A stretch of DNA of 64,000 nucleotides from Metabacillus sp. KUDC1714 (lineage in GTDB: Bacteria > Bacillota > Bacilli > Bacillales > Bacillaceae). A model generated the notes under the pieces. It was not told the origin of the DNA. It ran no database searches and worked only from the letters and a program-made list of their open reading frames with translations. The stretch covers positions 2,152,501 through 2,216,500 of the forward strand of contig NZ_CP055263.1 in assembly GCF_014217835.1 (NCBI RefSeq). Direction: 5' to 3'. How positions within the stretch are numbered: the first letter of the stretch is position 1; every line of letters begins with the position of its first letter. A program made the position numbers and the translations under genes. Positions 40,962 through 50,353 of this stretch are shown here, piece by piece.

Positions 40962-41002
40962 GTTATCCACAACTTATTAACATTTACACGTGTTTATCCA
41001 CA
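40945..41002 (+). other. Cluster of DnaA-box 9-mers
   Basis: AGTGGATAA at 40945-40953 is the complement of TTATCCACT, one mismatch from consensus. Perfect TTATCCACA follows at 40963-40971 and 40994-41002. Three boxes in 58 bp between convergent genes resemble DnaA-box clusters outside oriC. The first two also form a 9-bp hairpin (GTGGATAAC/GTTATCCAC). Confidence 0.6.
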
Positions 41003-41053
41003 AAAATGTAAACACTTAACATGGGAAAATACTCAAAATGTAGTGAACTTAAT

Positions 41054-42034
41054 TTAGGAAAACTGTTTAGAAGTATCACTAGGTGTGACTTCTAATTGAT
41101 CAGTTCTCGATACATAGCTATGTAAAACCATTCCTCCAACAACTAAAACCATCCCTATTAAAGAAATAGGTGTAGGAAGTGGTGCACTTAGAAAAAGAAT
41201 TTCACCAAATAATGCAAAAAGAACTTGAATAGATTGCGTTGCTTCTACAGCTGCGAGCTTTGCCATATTATGTTGAACTAAATTTGTAGCTTGGAAAAAT
41301 AGTAGAGTTGCAATTAACCCTGAACATATTGCGACGAGAAACGATTGAACAGTTTGAGTTTTGGAAGGAAGCCCAGTTGTTGACAGTGCAAAAATAGATA
41401 GGGTAATCCAAAAAGGTAAGCTGCCTAAAGTCATTCCAAGAACACGTTGAAATACATCTAGTCTACCTTCACAAAGTGCCATCATTTTGCGATTACCTAG
41501 TGGATATGCAAACGATGCGATGATCACTGGTATAATACTTAAAAGCACAGGCTTTATTGATAATTGAGTTGCATGTTCATATTGCATGACACCAACACCA
41601 ATAATAATGATAAGTGACATACATAACCCTTTAAATGGAATTTGCCCTCTTACTTTTATAGAACCATTAGTTGTTTTTATTTCTTCATAAAACAAGGGAA
41701 CAAGGAGTGAACCCGATAGGATCGTGATCTGCCACGTTGCAGCTATGAGCCATCCTGGTCCATATGCGCCAGCAAAGCAAATTGGAGCATAAAATAAACC
41801 GAAGCCAATTGTACCCCATAGCAGCCATTGGGATGGATTTCTTTTCATTTCTTCCCAAAGTGCTATCCACTTTTTTCTCCAGATTACAATGAAAAATAAA
41901 AAAGGAAGCATGAAAAAGTACCGTAACGAAGCACTCCATAACCAACTTCCCCCTGAGAGTTCCATTGAACGATTTAACACAAATGTAAACGCAAAGAAGA
42001 AAGATGAACAAACCCCAAGTACAATAGATCTCAA
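41054..42034 (-). CDS. DMT-superfamily transporter (multidrug-efflux type)
   Basis: The roughly 326-residue protein has about ten membrane helices in two EamA-like halves. FAFTFVLNRSMELSGGSWLWSASLRYFF near the start and AAVEATQSIQVLFALFGE in the second half match the family annotated as multidrug-resistance efflux transporters in Bacillus. The start is uncertain: a TTG at 42034 is well spaced after GAGGTG, while the in-frame GTG at 42043 overlaps that site. Substrate unknown. Confidence 0.8.
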   Translation of the reverse strand: MRSIVLGVCSSFFFAFTFVLNRSMELSGGSWLWSASLRYFFMLPFLFFIVIWRKKWIALWEEMKRNPSQWLLWGTIGFGLFYAPICFAGAYGPGWLIAATWQITILSGSLLVPLFYEEIKTTNGSIKVRGQIPFKGLCMSLIIIIGVGVMQYEHATQLSIKPVLLSIIPVIIASFAYPLGNRKMMALCEGRLDVFQRVLGMTLGSLPFWITLSIFALSTTGLPSKTQTVQSFLVAICSGLIATLLFFQATNLVQHNMAKLAAVEATQSIQVLFALFGEILFLSAPLPTPISLIGMVLVVGGMVLHSYVSRTDQLEVTPSDTSKQFS

Positions 42035-42230
42035 TACACTCACCTCTGTTTAACAAGTTTGACTATGTACTAATATTAGTAAATAAACTGACCATACTAT
42101 ACCATAATTTCACTTCCATTCATAAAGCTTTCTGATTATTAAAAAAGGTTGGGCTTATTCTTGTTAAAAAGAACATATGGAAATATAATCAAATTAGGAT
42201 GTAACAAAACAAAATAGGGAGAGAGTATGG

Positions 42231-42752
42231 ATGAGAAAAAGCCTGCAATATCCGATCGGTGAGTTTATTGTCCCTAAAAAAGTAACTGAAGATGATATCA
42301 ATCAATGGATTTTAGACATTGAAGAAACGCCTGCCCTCTTGAAATTTGCACTTGATGGTATTTCACAGCAGTTAATTGATACCTCATATCGCTCAGGTGG
42401 ATGGACTCTAAGACAAGTCGTACATCATCTTGCTGATAGTCATATGAATAGTTATATTCGTTTTAAGCTTGCGCTAACAGAGGATAAACCGACAATAAAA
42501 GCATATGATGAAACAGCATGGGCCACGTTGTCAGACTCTACACAATTACAAATAGAAATATCCCTTCTGCTTTTAGAATCTCTTCATAAACGATGGGCAT
42601 ACCTACTACGATCTATGTCTTCTACTGACTTTGAAAAAACCTTTTATCATCCAGGTATGAAAACCCATATATCACTAGCCACAACCTTGGCTCTTTACTC
42701 TTGGCATGGGAAGCATCATATTGAACATATTAAATTAGTAAAAGTCCATTAA
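42231..42752 (+). CDS. YfiT-like DinB-fold protein (bacillithiol transferase family)
   Basis: The 173-residue protein matches B. subtilis YfiT, a four-helix-bundle metalloprotein. Three metal-binding His are expected in VVHHLADSH and WHGKHHIEH. YRSGGWTLRQVVHHLADSHMNSY is nearly identical to the family core. Members include the bacillithiol transferase BstA, which conjugates bacillithiol to electrophiles; the role is inferred by family only. Confidence 0.88.
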   Translation: MRKSLQYPIGEFIVPKKVTEDDINQWILDIEETPALLKFALDGISQQLIDTSYRSGGWTLRQVVHHLADSHMNSYIRFKLALTEDKPTIKAYDETAWATLSDSTQLQIEISLLLLESLHKRWAYLLRSMSSTDFEKTFYHPGMKTHISLATTLALYSWHGKHHIEHIKLVKVH

Positions 42753-42843
42753 TGGTAATGGTGTAGTTTATCCGTTAGGGCTACTTTTAATTTTATGAGA
42801 ATTATATAGGATTAATGATTTTTGCTTTTGTTAGTCGTTTACC

Positions 42844-43004
42844 AGGAAATTATAAAATTCTTAAACTGTGGATAAGCGCACAACATCCAGCTCCAGCGCC
42901 TAGCCCCTCGAGGTCATAAGATGATTTAGAATTGAAGGCAAAGAACGCCTTCTATTCTAAATCATCTTATGCTTGTCGGGGCTGTTCAAGGCGCTTGCGC
43001 TTTT
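42844..43004 (+). repeat. Intergenic repeat element, copy 1 (type A)
   Basis: It starts with the conserved left flank (GGAAATTATAAAATTCTT, then a DnaA-box TGTGGATAA at 42867-42875), then AGCTCCAGCGCCTAGCCCC. A perfect 18-bp inverted repeat (42915-42932 with 42954-42971) surrounds the cassette TGAAGGCAAAGAACGCCTTC. It ends GGCGCTTGCGCTTTT. The whole can fold into one long hairpin. Confidence 0.9.
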
Positions 43005-43089
43005 GTTCGAAAATGGTGATAAAATCCTCCTTTATGAATAATATTGTACAAGCGCTATAAATACTTGTTGTTATTCTGGAGGAAATGGA

Positions 43090-43716
43090 ATGAACGTCAT
43101 TTTTAGTTACATCTTTTTGGGCTTATCTTTAGCGGCACCGATTGGTCCAGTAAACGCAGCTCAGTTAGATAGAGGAATTAAAGGGGGCTTTTTTAATGCC
43201 TGGTTAGTAGGATTAGGAGCAACATTTGCTGATCTTTTCTATATGCTATTAGTTTATTTAGGTTTAGTAAACTTTCTTGAAATACCCTTTATCAAATCTT
43301 TTTTATGGATATTTGGTTTTTTTGTTTTAGTATACACAGGGATAGAAAGTCTGCTAGGAGCAGGGAAAATAACGATACAAAACCAAAAAGCAAAAGTCAC
43401 ATATTCGCGATCATTTATGTCAGGCTTTTTAATGTCTTTAGCTAATCCACTTACCATCATGTTTTGGTTGGGGATTTATGGTTCTGTTTTAGCAAATGCA
43501 GTCGCGGCTTACAGTACAAATCAATTAATTCTTTATAGCTCTGCAATAATAATAGGGCTACTGATTTGGGATTTTACAATGGCGTGTGTTGCGAGTACGT
43601 TTCGAAGGTTTTTAACGAATCAACTACTTATCACAATTTCAGTTATATCTGGCCTATCTTTAATTGGTTTTGGTCTGTACTTTGGTTATCAAGCATTCAA
43701 ACTACTAGTAAATTAG
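43090..43716 (+). CDS. LysE-family amino-acid exporter
   Basis: The 208-residue protein has six predicted helices and the family start: APIGPVNAAQLDRGIKGGF followed by GLGATFADLFYM. LysE/RhtB proteins export basic amino acids or homoserine lactone-type solutes. GGAGG precedes the ATG. The substrate is not readable from sequence. Confidence 0.87.
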   Translation: MNVIFSYIFLGLSLAAPIGPVNAAQLDRGIKGGFFNAWLVGLGATFADLFYMLLVYLGLVNFLEIPFIKSFLWIFGFFVLVYTGIESLLGAGKITIQNQKAKVTYSRSFMSGFLMSLANPLTIMFWLGIYGSVLANAVAAYSTNQLILYSSAIIIGLLIWDFTMACVASTFRRFLTNQLLITISVISGLSLIGFGLYFGYQAFKLLVN

Positions 43717-43800
43717 TAAAACCAAAAGTGTACTAGCCAGATTACAATCAAATAAGATTTTCTATCTTAGAGGCTTGTGTGAAAAGAGATTAATCTGGAA

Positions 43801-43830
43801 GAGGGTGGCCTTTTTAGTCACCCTCATTTT
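43801..43830 (+). terminator. Terminator after the lysE-like gene
   Basis: GAGGGTG pairs with CACCCTC, then ATTTT. It overlaps the last bases of the convergent PAP2-like gene by two nucleotides. Confidence 0.6.
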
Positions 43831-44285
43831 CTATTCTCTGTCATCGAACTAAAAAGACCAATTAATATGCCCAATAAAGCTCCTCCTGCTACTTCAGCAG
43901 GCTGGTGACCTAGAAGCTCATTTAATTCTTTTTCTTGTTTAACATGAAACAAACCTGGCATATGGCCTGAGAGTACTTCGATATCTGCATCTAGATCATT
44001 TACAATTTTAGCAATTTCACCTGTATGTCTTCGAATCCCTTGTGCATCATACATGACAATAATTCCAAAGATAACTGCTAGAGCAGTGTCGGTTGAATTC
44101 CAACCTTTTTTTGATGCGACATAGGTTGCTAAGGCTGATACTCCTGCAGAGTGAGAACTTGGCATTCCACCAGTTGTAAAGATTGGTCTCCAGTCCCAAA
44201 CACCATTTACCTTCTTATTTGTGAAAATCTTCAAACCCTGAGCTATTCCAATACCTGAAAGAGCTGTCCATATCCCACGATTCAT
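43824..44285 (-). CDS. Divergent PAP2-family membrane protein (YuiD type)
   Basis: The 153-residue protein has several helices and the phosphatase-like motif GGMPSSHSAGVSAL, followed by YDAQGIRRHTGEIA. It matches B. subtilis YuiD in length and sequence. The substrate is unknown, possibly a lipid pyrophosphate. The ATG at 44285 follows GAGGTG; the longer frame to 44336 lacks a ribosome site. Confidence 0.87.
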   Translation of the reverse strand: MNRGIWTALSGIGIAQGLKIFTNKKVNGVWDWRPIFTTGGMPSSHSAGVSALATYVASKKGWNSTDTALAVIFGIIVMYDAQGIRRHTGEIAKIVNDLDADIEVLSGHMPGLFHVKQEKELNELLGHQPAEVAGGALLGILIGLFSSMTENRK

Positions 44286-44575
44286 TTCATTCACCTCTAT
44301 ATATGTAGTGTTTATCAAATTTGTTACGATATTCAAACAAGTAAATAATTTTCATTGGACAATCATGAATAAATCCTTATATGACATTCATTTCATGGTA
44401 TTAAAATCGCATAAAATAAAATTTTATTTATGATTTCCTCGTCAATATTAGACAAATTATTTCCCGTAGAATAATTGGAATTATATTTTATCTTCTTCCC
44501 ATATTTAATAGTATTAAACACAATAGAGGTGACTAACAAGTTCTATTAGAGAGGAGAATAGGTTTGAATTCCAAT
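44286..44575. other. AT-rich intergenic region
   Basis: About 290 bp between the PAP2-like gene and the terminator of the LOG gene. Nothing supportable is seen beyond the ribosome site of the PAP2-like gene. A frame after GAGAGGAG (TTG at 44564) runs antisense into the LOG gene and is not credible. Confidence 0.4.
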
Positions 44576-44607
44576 AAAAAAACAGAGAAGGTTGTTGCTT
44601 CTCTGTT
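44576..44607 (-). terminator. Terminator of the LOG-family gene
   Basis: On the minus strand AACAGAGAAG pairs perfectly with CTTCTCTGTT and is followed by a T-run. The stem overlaps the stop codon by two bases. Confidence 0.85.
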
Positions 44608-45187
44608 ACGTTTCTTCACGGTTAATCCATTTTGTCAGCTTAGGTGGTTCGTAAGTTCTGAATTTTTCAATTAGCACTTGTGGTTCTTTTTCGACCATAA
44701 TCATTGAATGATATTCTGGCTTTAAGAATTGTTCTTCGATCATATGATCAAAAAAAGTAAGCAGTTTATCATAATAATTGTTACTATTTAACATGCCAAT
44801 TGGTTTATGATGCTCACCTAGCTGAGCCCAAGTATATACTTCGAAAAACTCTTCCATTGTTCCTGGACCACCTGGCAGGGCGATAAAACCATCAGATAAC
44901 TCTTCCATTTTAGCCTTACGTTCGTGCATTGTATTAACAACAATTAGTTCTGTTAATTCAGTATGAGCAATTTCACGTGTCATTAACATCTTTGGAATTA
45001 CGCCAATTACATCGCCACCTGCTTGTATAGCTGCATTAGCTACTGTGCCCATAATGCCTACTCTTGCCCCACCGTAAACTAAGGTTATCCCTTCCTTAGC
45101 TAATTGTGTACCAAGTTGCACTGCTTCATCTGTATAAATGGTAGAAGCTCCAGGGCTAGAACCGCAAAAAACACTAACACGTTTCAT
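44606..45187 (-). CDS. LOG-family nucleotide 5'-monophosphate phosphoribohydrolase
   Basis: The 193-residue protein has both LOG motifs: VFCGSSPG at the start and PGGPGTMEE in the middle, plus YGGARVGIMG. It resembles B. subtilis YvdD. Family members cleave the N-glycosidic bond of adenosine monophosphate or cytokinin nucleotides. The ATG at 45187 is preferred over that at 45199, which lies inside the AAAGGATG ribosome site. Confidence 0.9.
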   Translation of the reverse strand: MKRVSVFCGSSPGASTIYTDEAVQLGTQLAKEGITLVYGGARVGIMGTVANAAIQAGGDVIGVIPKMLMTREIAHTELTELIVVNTMHERKAKMEELSDGFIALPGGPGTMEEFFEVYTWAQLGEHHKPIGMLNSNNYYDKLLTFFDHMIEEQFLKPEYHSMIMVEKEPQVLIEKFRTYEPPKLTKWINREET

Positions 45188-45202
45188 AATTATCCACATC
45201 CT

Positions 45203-45643
45203 TTAAAATTTTTGAACTAAAATAACTCCTACTATAATTAGTAAGGCACCTATCATACGAGGGATTGTTACATGATGAACTGTTACCTGTAATAACCCGA
45301 AGTGATCAATTATAATAGAGGCGACTACCTGACCTGCTAGAACGCAAGCAATTGTTGTTGCAGCACCGAGCCTCGGTATTAGGATAATGGAGGCCAAAAC
45401 ATAAAAAGCCCCTAAAAGTCCACCAGTCCATATCCACCAAGGAGCAGTAGTTAGGCCTTTACCTAGACTCCATGACCCATGGATAAGTGTACCAATTAAG
45501 AGAACTAGCAGTCCTACTAAAAAAGAAATCGTAGATGCAAGTAATGGAGTGCCTACATAATTTTTAAGTTGAGCATTGATACTCACTTGGGCAGGTAATG
45601 CTAAACCGGCAATAAAGGCAAATATTATAAACAAAAACCACAT
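45203..45643 (-). CDS. YdcZ-type DMT transporter
   Basis: The 146-residue, five-helix protein is of the DUF606/YdcZ family: LALPAQVSINAQL at the start, ACVLAGQVVASIIIDHFG in the second half. It ends only about 15 bp before the LOG gene start and probably shares its transcript. Substrate unknown; such short members often act as dimers. Confidence 0.85.
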   Translation of the reverse strand: MWFLFIIFAFIAGLALPAQVSINAQLKNYVGTPLLASTISFLVGLLVLLIGTLIHGSWSLGKGLTTAPWWIWTGGLLGAFYVLASIILIPRLGAATTIACVLAGQVVASIIIDHFGLLQVTVHHVTIPRMIGALLIIVGVILVQKF

Positions 45644-45870
45644 ATGTATCCTTCTTTCTATAAGCTGTCCTTCTTAGTGTAGATGTTTTTTTTGAATTTG
45701 GAAACTGGATGTTTATTAAAAAGGTTAACTATAACCAAAGGCAAAAGAGTTTTCGTATTGTAACCAACTAAGAGAAAGTAAATTTTATATTTTACAAAAA
45801 TTAACTTTCCATTCATGTAGATGAAACCTTCTAACTCCTATTTCGTATTAAGTAAAAAGGAGGGGAAGCA

Positions 45871-46425
45871 ATGGGGAAAATATTCACAGTTATCTTAGGT
45901 TTGGTATTAGGATGGAGCTGTTACATGGGACAAGTGTTAGCAGAGGGGACTTTGGATATTCCATCTCAAACTTACACAGATCAAGAACTAAAGACAACGA
46001 TACAATTACAAAGTACATCGAATAACTACATAAGGGCATTTACTTGTAATGGAAATAGTTCATGGACTAAAGAACTACAATCAGAATCATCTGGTTATAC
46101 TTGGATTATTAATCAAGGAGTGAAGGGGTATATTCAAGAGGGATATTCTGGCGGAAAATCGCTTGGTGTTGTATTGAATAATACAAAAATAGACTTTGAT
46201 TATTCCTATTTAGCTAAAAAGGGTTATGCTGGAAATAAAAATTCTTATGTAAAAGGGATTCAAGCAACTTTGAGTTGTTTAGGATACTCCCCTGGAACAA
46301 TTGATGGAATATTTGGAGCAAAAACAGAATCTGCTGTAAAAGCATTCCAACAACGTAAAGGATTATCTGTTGATGGGATAGTTGGTAAACAAACCTATCA
46401 CTATCTTTCCTTTGCATCGAGCTAA
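45871..46425 (+). CDS. Secreted peptidoglycan-binding-domain protein
   Basis: The 184-residue protein begins with a signal peptide (about residues 1-24, cleavage near VLAEG). A middle region of unknown fold follows, with two Cys. A C-terminal PG_binding_1 domain runs from about residue 122 (VKGIQATLSCLGYSPGTIDG through AVKAFQQRKGLSVDGIVG). It probably attaches to cell wall or spore cortex. No catalytic domain is seen. AAGGAGGGG precedes the ATG. Confidence 0.8.
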   Translation: MGKIFTVILGLVLGWSCYMGQVLAEGTLDIPSQTYTDQELKTTIQLQSTSNNYIRAFTCNGNSSWTKELQSESSGYTWIINQGVKGYIQEGYSGGKSLGVVLNNTKIDFDYSYLAKKGYAGNKNSYVKGIQATLSCLGYSPGTIDGIFGAKTESAVKAFQQRKGLSVDGIVGKQTYHYLSFASS

Positions 46426-46482
46426 TAGAAATGGAGGGTAACTCCAAAGGGGGTGGTCCTTAGGGTTACTCTCCTAGGCAGG

Positions 46483-47346
46483 TTATTGAATGGACTCATC
46501 AATAATTCTAGCTCCATCTGGTGCAATAAAATCAAATAATCGATGATTTTTCTTAACCTCAATGATTTTAAATTCGTTTAAGTTGTCTTGATCTTGGCGA
46601 TGGCCCTTATAAATTTCTACTTCTTTAATAAAAAGACTTGTGTCTTTATCGAACCAATATTCCCTTTGGACATCTTGACTTTCTTCTACTAGGTAAACTT
46701 CAGCTTGTCGATCCAAATACTCTCGCTCACCTTTATACGTAATACTACTCGGATCTATGTTCCTGAAAATTTCTACTTCATAAGGGACGCCTTTATAAAC
46801 AAGCTTTTTTATTACAAATAAATTGTCTTTTTTAGAGTAAGTAGCTAAGTATTTACCATCTGAAATGGAATAGTTCCCATTGCCATATTCGTTTCTAACC
46901 TTTTGTCCAGAAAGGTAAACAAATACAATTTCCTTGTTCTGTAGCTTTTGTTCAGCATAAATAATCTTCTCTGTAGCACTTTCTCCTTTATTTTCCAGCG
47001 GTTGTTGCCCTTTAAGGAAATGATCAATTATCACTTCGTTTATTGCTTTCTCAATAGCAGCCTTTACTGGTGGAGTATTCCATGCACCGATGATTAACAG
47101 GAAAAATGATGCACAGGTGAGTAATGCCCTTTTAAAGATTCGCTGAGAAGATCTTCTCTTTATAGAATGGACATGAATATCCTTTTCTTGTAGAAGTAGA
47201 TCAAGCCCCTCCTCCAAAGTTAAGTATTGTTCGAAATAGGTTTGACATTCCTCGCAGCGTTCAATATGTTCCAAAAGATGATTTTGTTCGTGTTCAGGGA
47301 GTTGATCAAATCTTAATATTCTTTGTTTGGATTCTTTACAGGTCAT
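46483..47346 (-). CDS. Anti-sigma factor, zinc-finger type, with large outer domain
   Basis: The 287-residue protein has an N-terminal zf-HC2 motif (HIERCEECQTYF) and one membrane helix near residues 73-92. The extracytoplasmic domain is about 190 residues, rich in beta strands and with LolA/sigma-regulator character. Its start overlaps the sigma gene stop by one base, so the pair is translationally coupled. It is expected to hold the adjacent ECF factor at the membrane. Confidence 0.82.
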   Translation of the reverse strand: MTCKESKQRILRFDQLPEHEQNHLLEHIERCEECQTYFEQYLTLEEGLDLLLQEKDIHVHSIKRRSSQRIFKRALLTCASFFLLIIGAWNTPPVKAAIEKAINEVIIDHFLKGQQPLENKGESATEKIIYAEQKLQNKEIVFVYLSGQKVRNEYGNGNYSISDGKYLATYSKKDNLFVIKKLVYKGVPYEVEIFRNIDPSSITYKGEREYLDRQAEVYLVEESQDVQREYWFDKDTSLFIKEVEIYKGHRQDQDNLNEFKIIEVKKNHRLFDFIAPDGARIIDESIQ

Positions 47347-47864
47347 TACAGCACCCCCTTTGCAATAAGGTAATCCATCATTTTTTTGCGGCCGCGGAAA
47401 ATCTTAGTTTTCACTTTTCCTAAAGAAAGCTTCTTCATCTTTGCAATATCTTGATAGGAATAACCTTTGTTACGAAGAATGAATATTTCCTTAGTTTCCT
47501 CATCCAGTAAGTGAAAGACTTCATTTATATCTTTGATTTTCTCTTTAGAGAGTATTGTTTTTTCAGGTGTATCTATACTTTGGTCATGATGTTGAAATGT
47601 TTCACTTACATTTTGGTGAATATCTTGATGGCGCTTTAGTTTTCTTAAATGGTCATAAGCAGTATTTTTAGTAATAATTGTTACCCATGCTTCAATATTT
47701 TTAGGCAGCTCATAATCCTTTTTTTGAAAGTATGAATATATTTTTATACTTGCATCTTGAACAATGTCGTCCACCAAAGAGGGGTTTTTTATAATATTCT
47801 TCGTTGTCTTGATGATTTTCGACCTGTGTTCTTCAATTATTTGTGAAATGTTTTGCGTATCCAC
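47346..47864 (-). CDS. ECF RNA polymerase sigma factor
   Basis: The 172-residue sigma-70 family protein has region 2 (IVQDASIKIYSYF, AWVTIITKNTAYDHLRKLKR) and a region-4 HTH (YSYQDIAKMKKLSLGKVKTKIFRGRKKM). It differs clearly from SigW and I cannot assign it to a named factor. It starts at a GTG after AGGGAGG. An ECF-type promoter lies just upstream. Confidence 0.88.
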   Translation of the reverse strand: MDTQNISQIIEEHRSKIIKTTKNIIKNPSLVDDIVQDASIKIYSYFQKKDYELPKNIEAWVTIITKNTAYDHLRKLKRHQDIHQNVSETFQHHDQSIDTPEKTILSKEKIKDINEVFHLLDEETKEIFILRNKGYSYQDIAKMKKLSLGKVKTKIFRGRKKMMDYLIAKGVL

Positions 47865-47893
47865 TATCCTTCCCTCCTAGCTTCATAATGAAA

Positions 47894-47918
47894 GACGCTT
47901 AAAAGTGTAAGATGTTTC
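47894..47918 (-). promoter_or_regulatory. ECF-type promoter of the sigma/anti-sigma operon
   Basis: On the minus strand GAAAC (complement of 47914-47918) and CGTC (complement of 47894-47897) are separated by 16 bases, 30 bp before the GTG start. This fits the general ECF layout and suggests autoregulation. Confidence 0.65.
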
Positions 47919-48165
47919 GTTTATAGAGATAATTTATAAAAACTGTTTATCGAATAATTAGAAATTCCGCTCTTAAAAGGTTCGTATTTAATTAGTATAA
48001 AGAAAAATTGTAGTTTGTTTTAGAACAATCCATTTATAAATTGCTTGTTTTAATGAAATTTGCCAGTATTTACATAAATGTTATCTGTAGAGAAATAATA
48101 AGATACAAAATGGCAATGGCGTAATCACGCGACTGTTTAAAGTGATTATTTAGGAGTGATATAAA
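47919..48165 (+). other. Intergenic region before the methyltransferase gene
   Basis: AT-rich sequence with no gene. The ribosome site AGGAGTGAT of the methyltransferase gene is at its end. No clear promoter or terminator was identified. Confidence 0.35.
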
Positions 48166-48903
48166 ATGACCGCCGATTTTCGCTGGTTCTTAATGGATAA
48201 AGTTAAAGTGGACGAGAAGACAAATGATACTTTTTCAAAGCTTTTAAGCTTTTATAAACAACAACTTTTAAATATAAAAGGGAAAATACTTGAGGTAGGA
48301 GTAAATCAGCCACTATTACTACCAGCTTTAAAGGAGAGTGGCCTGCAAATCGAGGGAATTGTACCTAATAGCCAGAAAGTTGAATCTAACTCCGTAAAGG
48401 TTTATCATGCCGAGTTAGCTAATTTAAAACTTCCTTCTTTCTATGATGTGATCATTATTCCGTTTGGATATATATTAACAATTCAAGATAGAGTTGAGGC
48501 TATTAAGACGTTAAAATGTTGCTATGAACATTTAAGGCCAAATGGCAAGATCATGATCGACTTGATTCTACAAGATGAATTTCATTTGAACCAAAGAAAA
48601 GTCGAAACAAAGAATCGCCAGGGACAATTGATCATTTGCGAATCTCAAGTGATTGAGGTTGACTTCTATGCTCAAATTGTAAAGTATTTATTGTCTTATG
48701 AACAATGGAATGAAGGAGAGGTAATTCTAAGTGAACGGAAGCTCCAATCATTTTTGTGGTTTGGAGTAAAAGAGTTTAAATTAGTACTTGAGAGAATAGG
48801 ATTTATGGATGTTAAACTATATGGAAATTACCAGGAATCGAAGAGTAATGTTGGAATGTCAGACATGAAAATGTTCACTTTTGAAGCAAGTAAAAAGGTG
48901 TGA
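48166..48903 (+). CDS. Class I SAM-dependent methyltransferase
   Basis: The 245-residue protein has a Rossmann-type SAM site (GKILEVGVNQPLLLPALKESG), a motif II-like strand (FYDVIIIPFGYI) and the post-motif segment LRPNGKIMIDL. The usual GxGxG is degenerate (EVGVNQ), so activity is not certain. The substrate is unknown and neighbours give no clue. Confidence 0.72.
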   Translation: MTADFRWFLMDKVKVDEKTNDTFSKLLSFYKQQLLNIKGKILEVGVNQPLLLPALKESGLQIEGIVPNSQKVESNSVKVYHAELANLKLPSFYDVIIIPFGYILTIQDRVEAIKTLKCCYEHLRPNGKIMIDLILQDEFHLNQRKVETKNRQGQLIICESQVIEVDFYAQIVKYLLSYEQWNEGEVILSERKLQSFLWFGVKEFKLVLERIGFMDVKLYGNYQESKSNVGMSDMKMFTFEASKKV

Positions 48904-49114
48904 AGTAGTGTTGAAATAATTTTCTTTCTCTGAATATGAAAAATAGAAGCCTACTCTATCCTCAAGAGCATTTTTCTCCCTTAAATAATAAACGTAGTTT
49001 CTTTCCTATTTTCGTGTAAAAGAAAACTAATATAATAAATAAGGGAATCTCTAATAACAATTTTAGTGTAAAGTGATAAAATAAGATTGATGAAACTTGA
49101 GGAGGAAGGTTTAC

Positions 49115-50197
49115 ATGAAAATTAAATTAGGTCTTGTATATGGTGGGAAGTCTGCAGAGCATAACGTATCCCTGCAAACAGCCCTTGCAGTTATAAATGC
49201 ATTAGATATGAACAAATTTGATATACATCCAATATATATTAATGAAAATGGGGAATGGGTAAGAGGGAATGCTTTAGAGGCTCCTGTTAAGGGAGTAAGC
49301 ACGCTTAAACTCCAAGATGGAGGAAATACAGTTTCTCCAGTTTCATTAAACAGTGAATTATTTCCTGCAAACGTGAAGGGCCAGGAAAAACTAGACGTGA
49401 TTTTTCCATTACTACATGGACCTAACGGTGAAGATGGTACTGTACAAGGACTACTTGAATTGTTAAATATTCCATATGTAGGAAATGGTGTTTTAGCTTC
49501 TGCAGCAGGAATGGATAAAGTAGTAATGAAGAACCTTTTTGCACAAGCTGGCCTAGCTCAAGCAAATTATGTTTCCTTTATTAAGAGTGATTATGAAAAA
49601 TCACCAGAATTAGCACATAAGCAAGTTGAAGAAGTATTAGGTTACCCTTGCTTTGTAAAGCCTGCTAATCTAGGTTCAAGTGTTGGGATAAATAAATGTA
49701 AGGATCAACAATCCTTAGAAAATGCTATTAAAGAAGCATTTGAATTTGACCGCAAAATCATTATTGAAGAAGGAATTGTCGGTCGTGAAATTGAAGTAGC
49801 TGTAATCGGCAACGACGAACCTACCTGCTCTGTTGTGGGAGAAATTGCACCTAAAAAGGAATTCTATGATTATAAAGCGAAATACGAGGATGGAGATACT
49901 GACTTAATCATTCCTGGTAACATCACTGAAAAAGAATACGAAACAATTAAAGACATGGCAATTAAATCATTTAAAGCAATTGATGGCTCTGGATTAGTAC
50001 GTGCGGATTTCTTCTTAACTGCAGACGGAGAGGCTTTAATAAACGAAGTAAATACAATGCCAGGCTTTACACCTTATAGCATGTTCCCATTACTTTGGAA
50101 ACATACTGGAGTAGAGTATCCTCAATTAATTGAAAAGCTTGTCGATCTAGCATTAGAACGTTTTGCGCAAAAGCAGCAAATTAAACACACTTTCTAA
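49115..50197 (+). CDS. ddl: D-alanine-D-alanine ligase
   Basis: This ATP-grasp enzyme makes the D-Ala-D-Ala dipeptide for peptidoglycan. The 360-residue protein has [26 protein letters not shown], the [17 protein letters not shown] loop and [16 protein letters not shown] with metal-binding residues. The ATG at 49115 follows GAGGAGG. It pairs with murF immediately downstream, which uses its product. Confidence 0.97.
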   Translation: MKIKLGLVYGGKSAEHNVSLQTALAVINALDMNKFDIHPIYINENGEWVRGNALEAPVKGVSTLKLQDGGNTVSPVSLNSELFPANVKGQEKLDVIFPLLHGPNGEDGTVQGLLELLNIPYVGNGVLASAAGMDKVVMKNLFAQAGLAQANYVSFIKSDYEKSPELAHKQVEEVLGYPCFVKPANLGSSVGINKCKDQQSLENAIKEAFEFDRKIIIEEGIVGREIEVAVIGNDEPTCSVVGEIAPKKEFYDYKAKYEDGDTDLIIPGNITEKEYETIKDMAIKSFKAIDGSGLVRADFFLTADGEALINEVNTMPGFTPYSMFPLLWKHTGVEYPQLIEKLVDLALERFAQKQQIKHTF

Positions 50198-50248
50198 GAG
50201 AACTGTTAAGAATAGAATTAGGATAATCCCTTAAAAGGGTGTAAATAA

Positions 50249-50287
50249 GAGGAACTGAAAATCATCTTTGATCAGTTCCTCTTTATT
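50249..50287 (+). terminator. Terminator after ddl
   Basis: GAGGAACTGA pairs with TCAGTTCCTC around a 13-base loop, followed by TTTATTT. Confidence 0.75.
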
Positions 50288-50353
50288 TGATATTTGAGCA
50301 GGTAAATAATGTGTTATTTAAGAATCTATTTTCACAGAAAAGGAGCGATGACA

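Noticed and set aside
44564..44680. A short frame with a good ribosome site (GAGAGGAG, TTG) running into the LOG gene
   Set aside because: It passes through the LOG terminator and then runs antisense to the LOG coding region.
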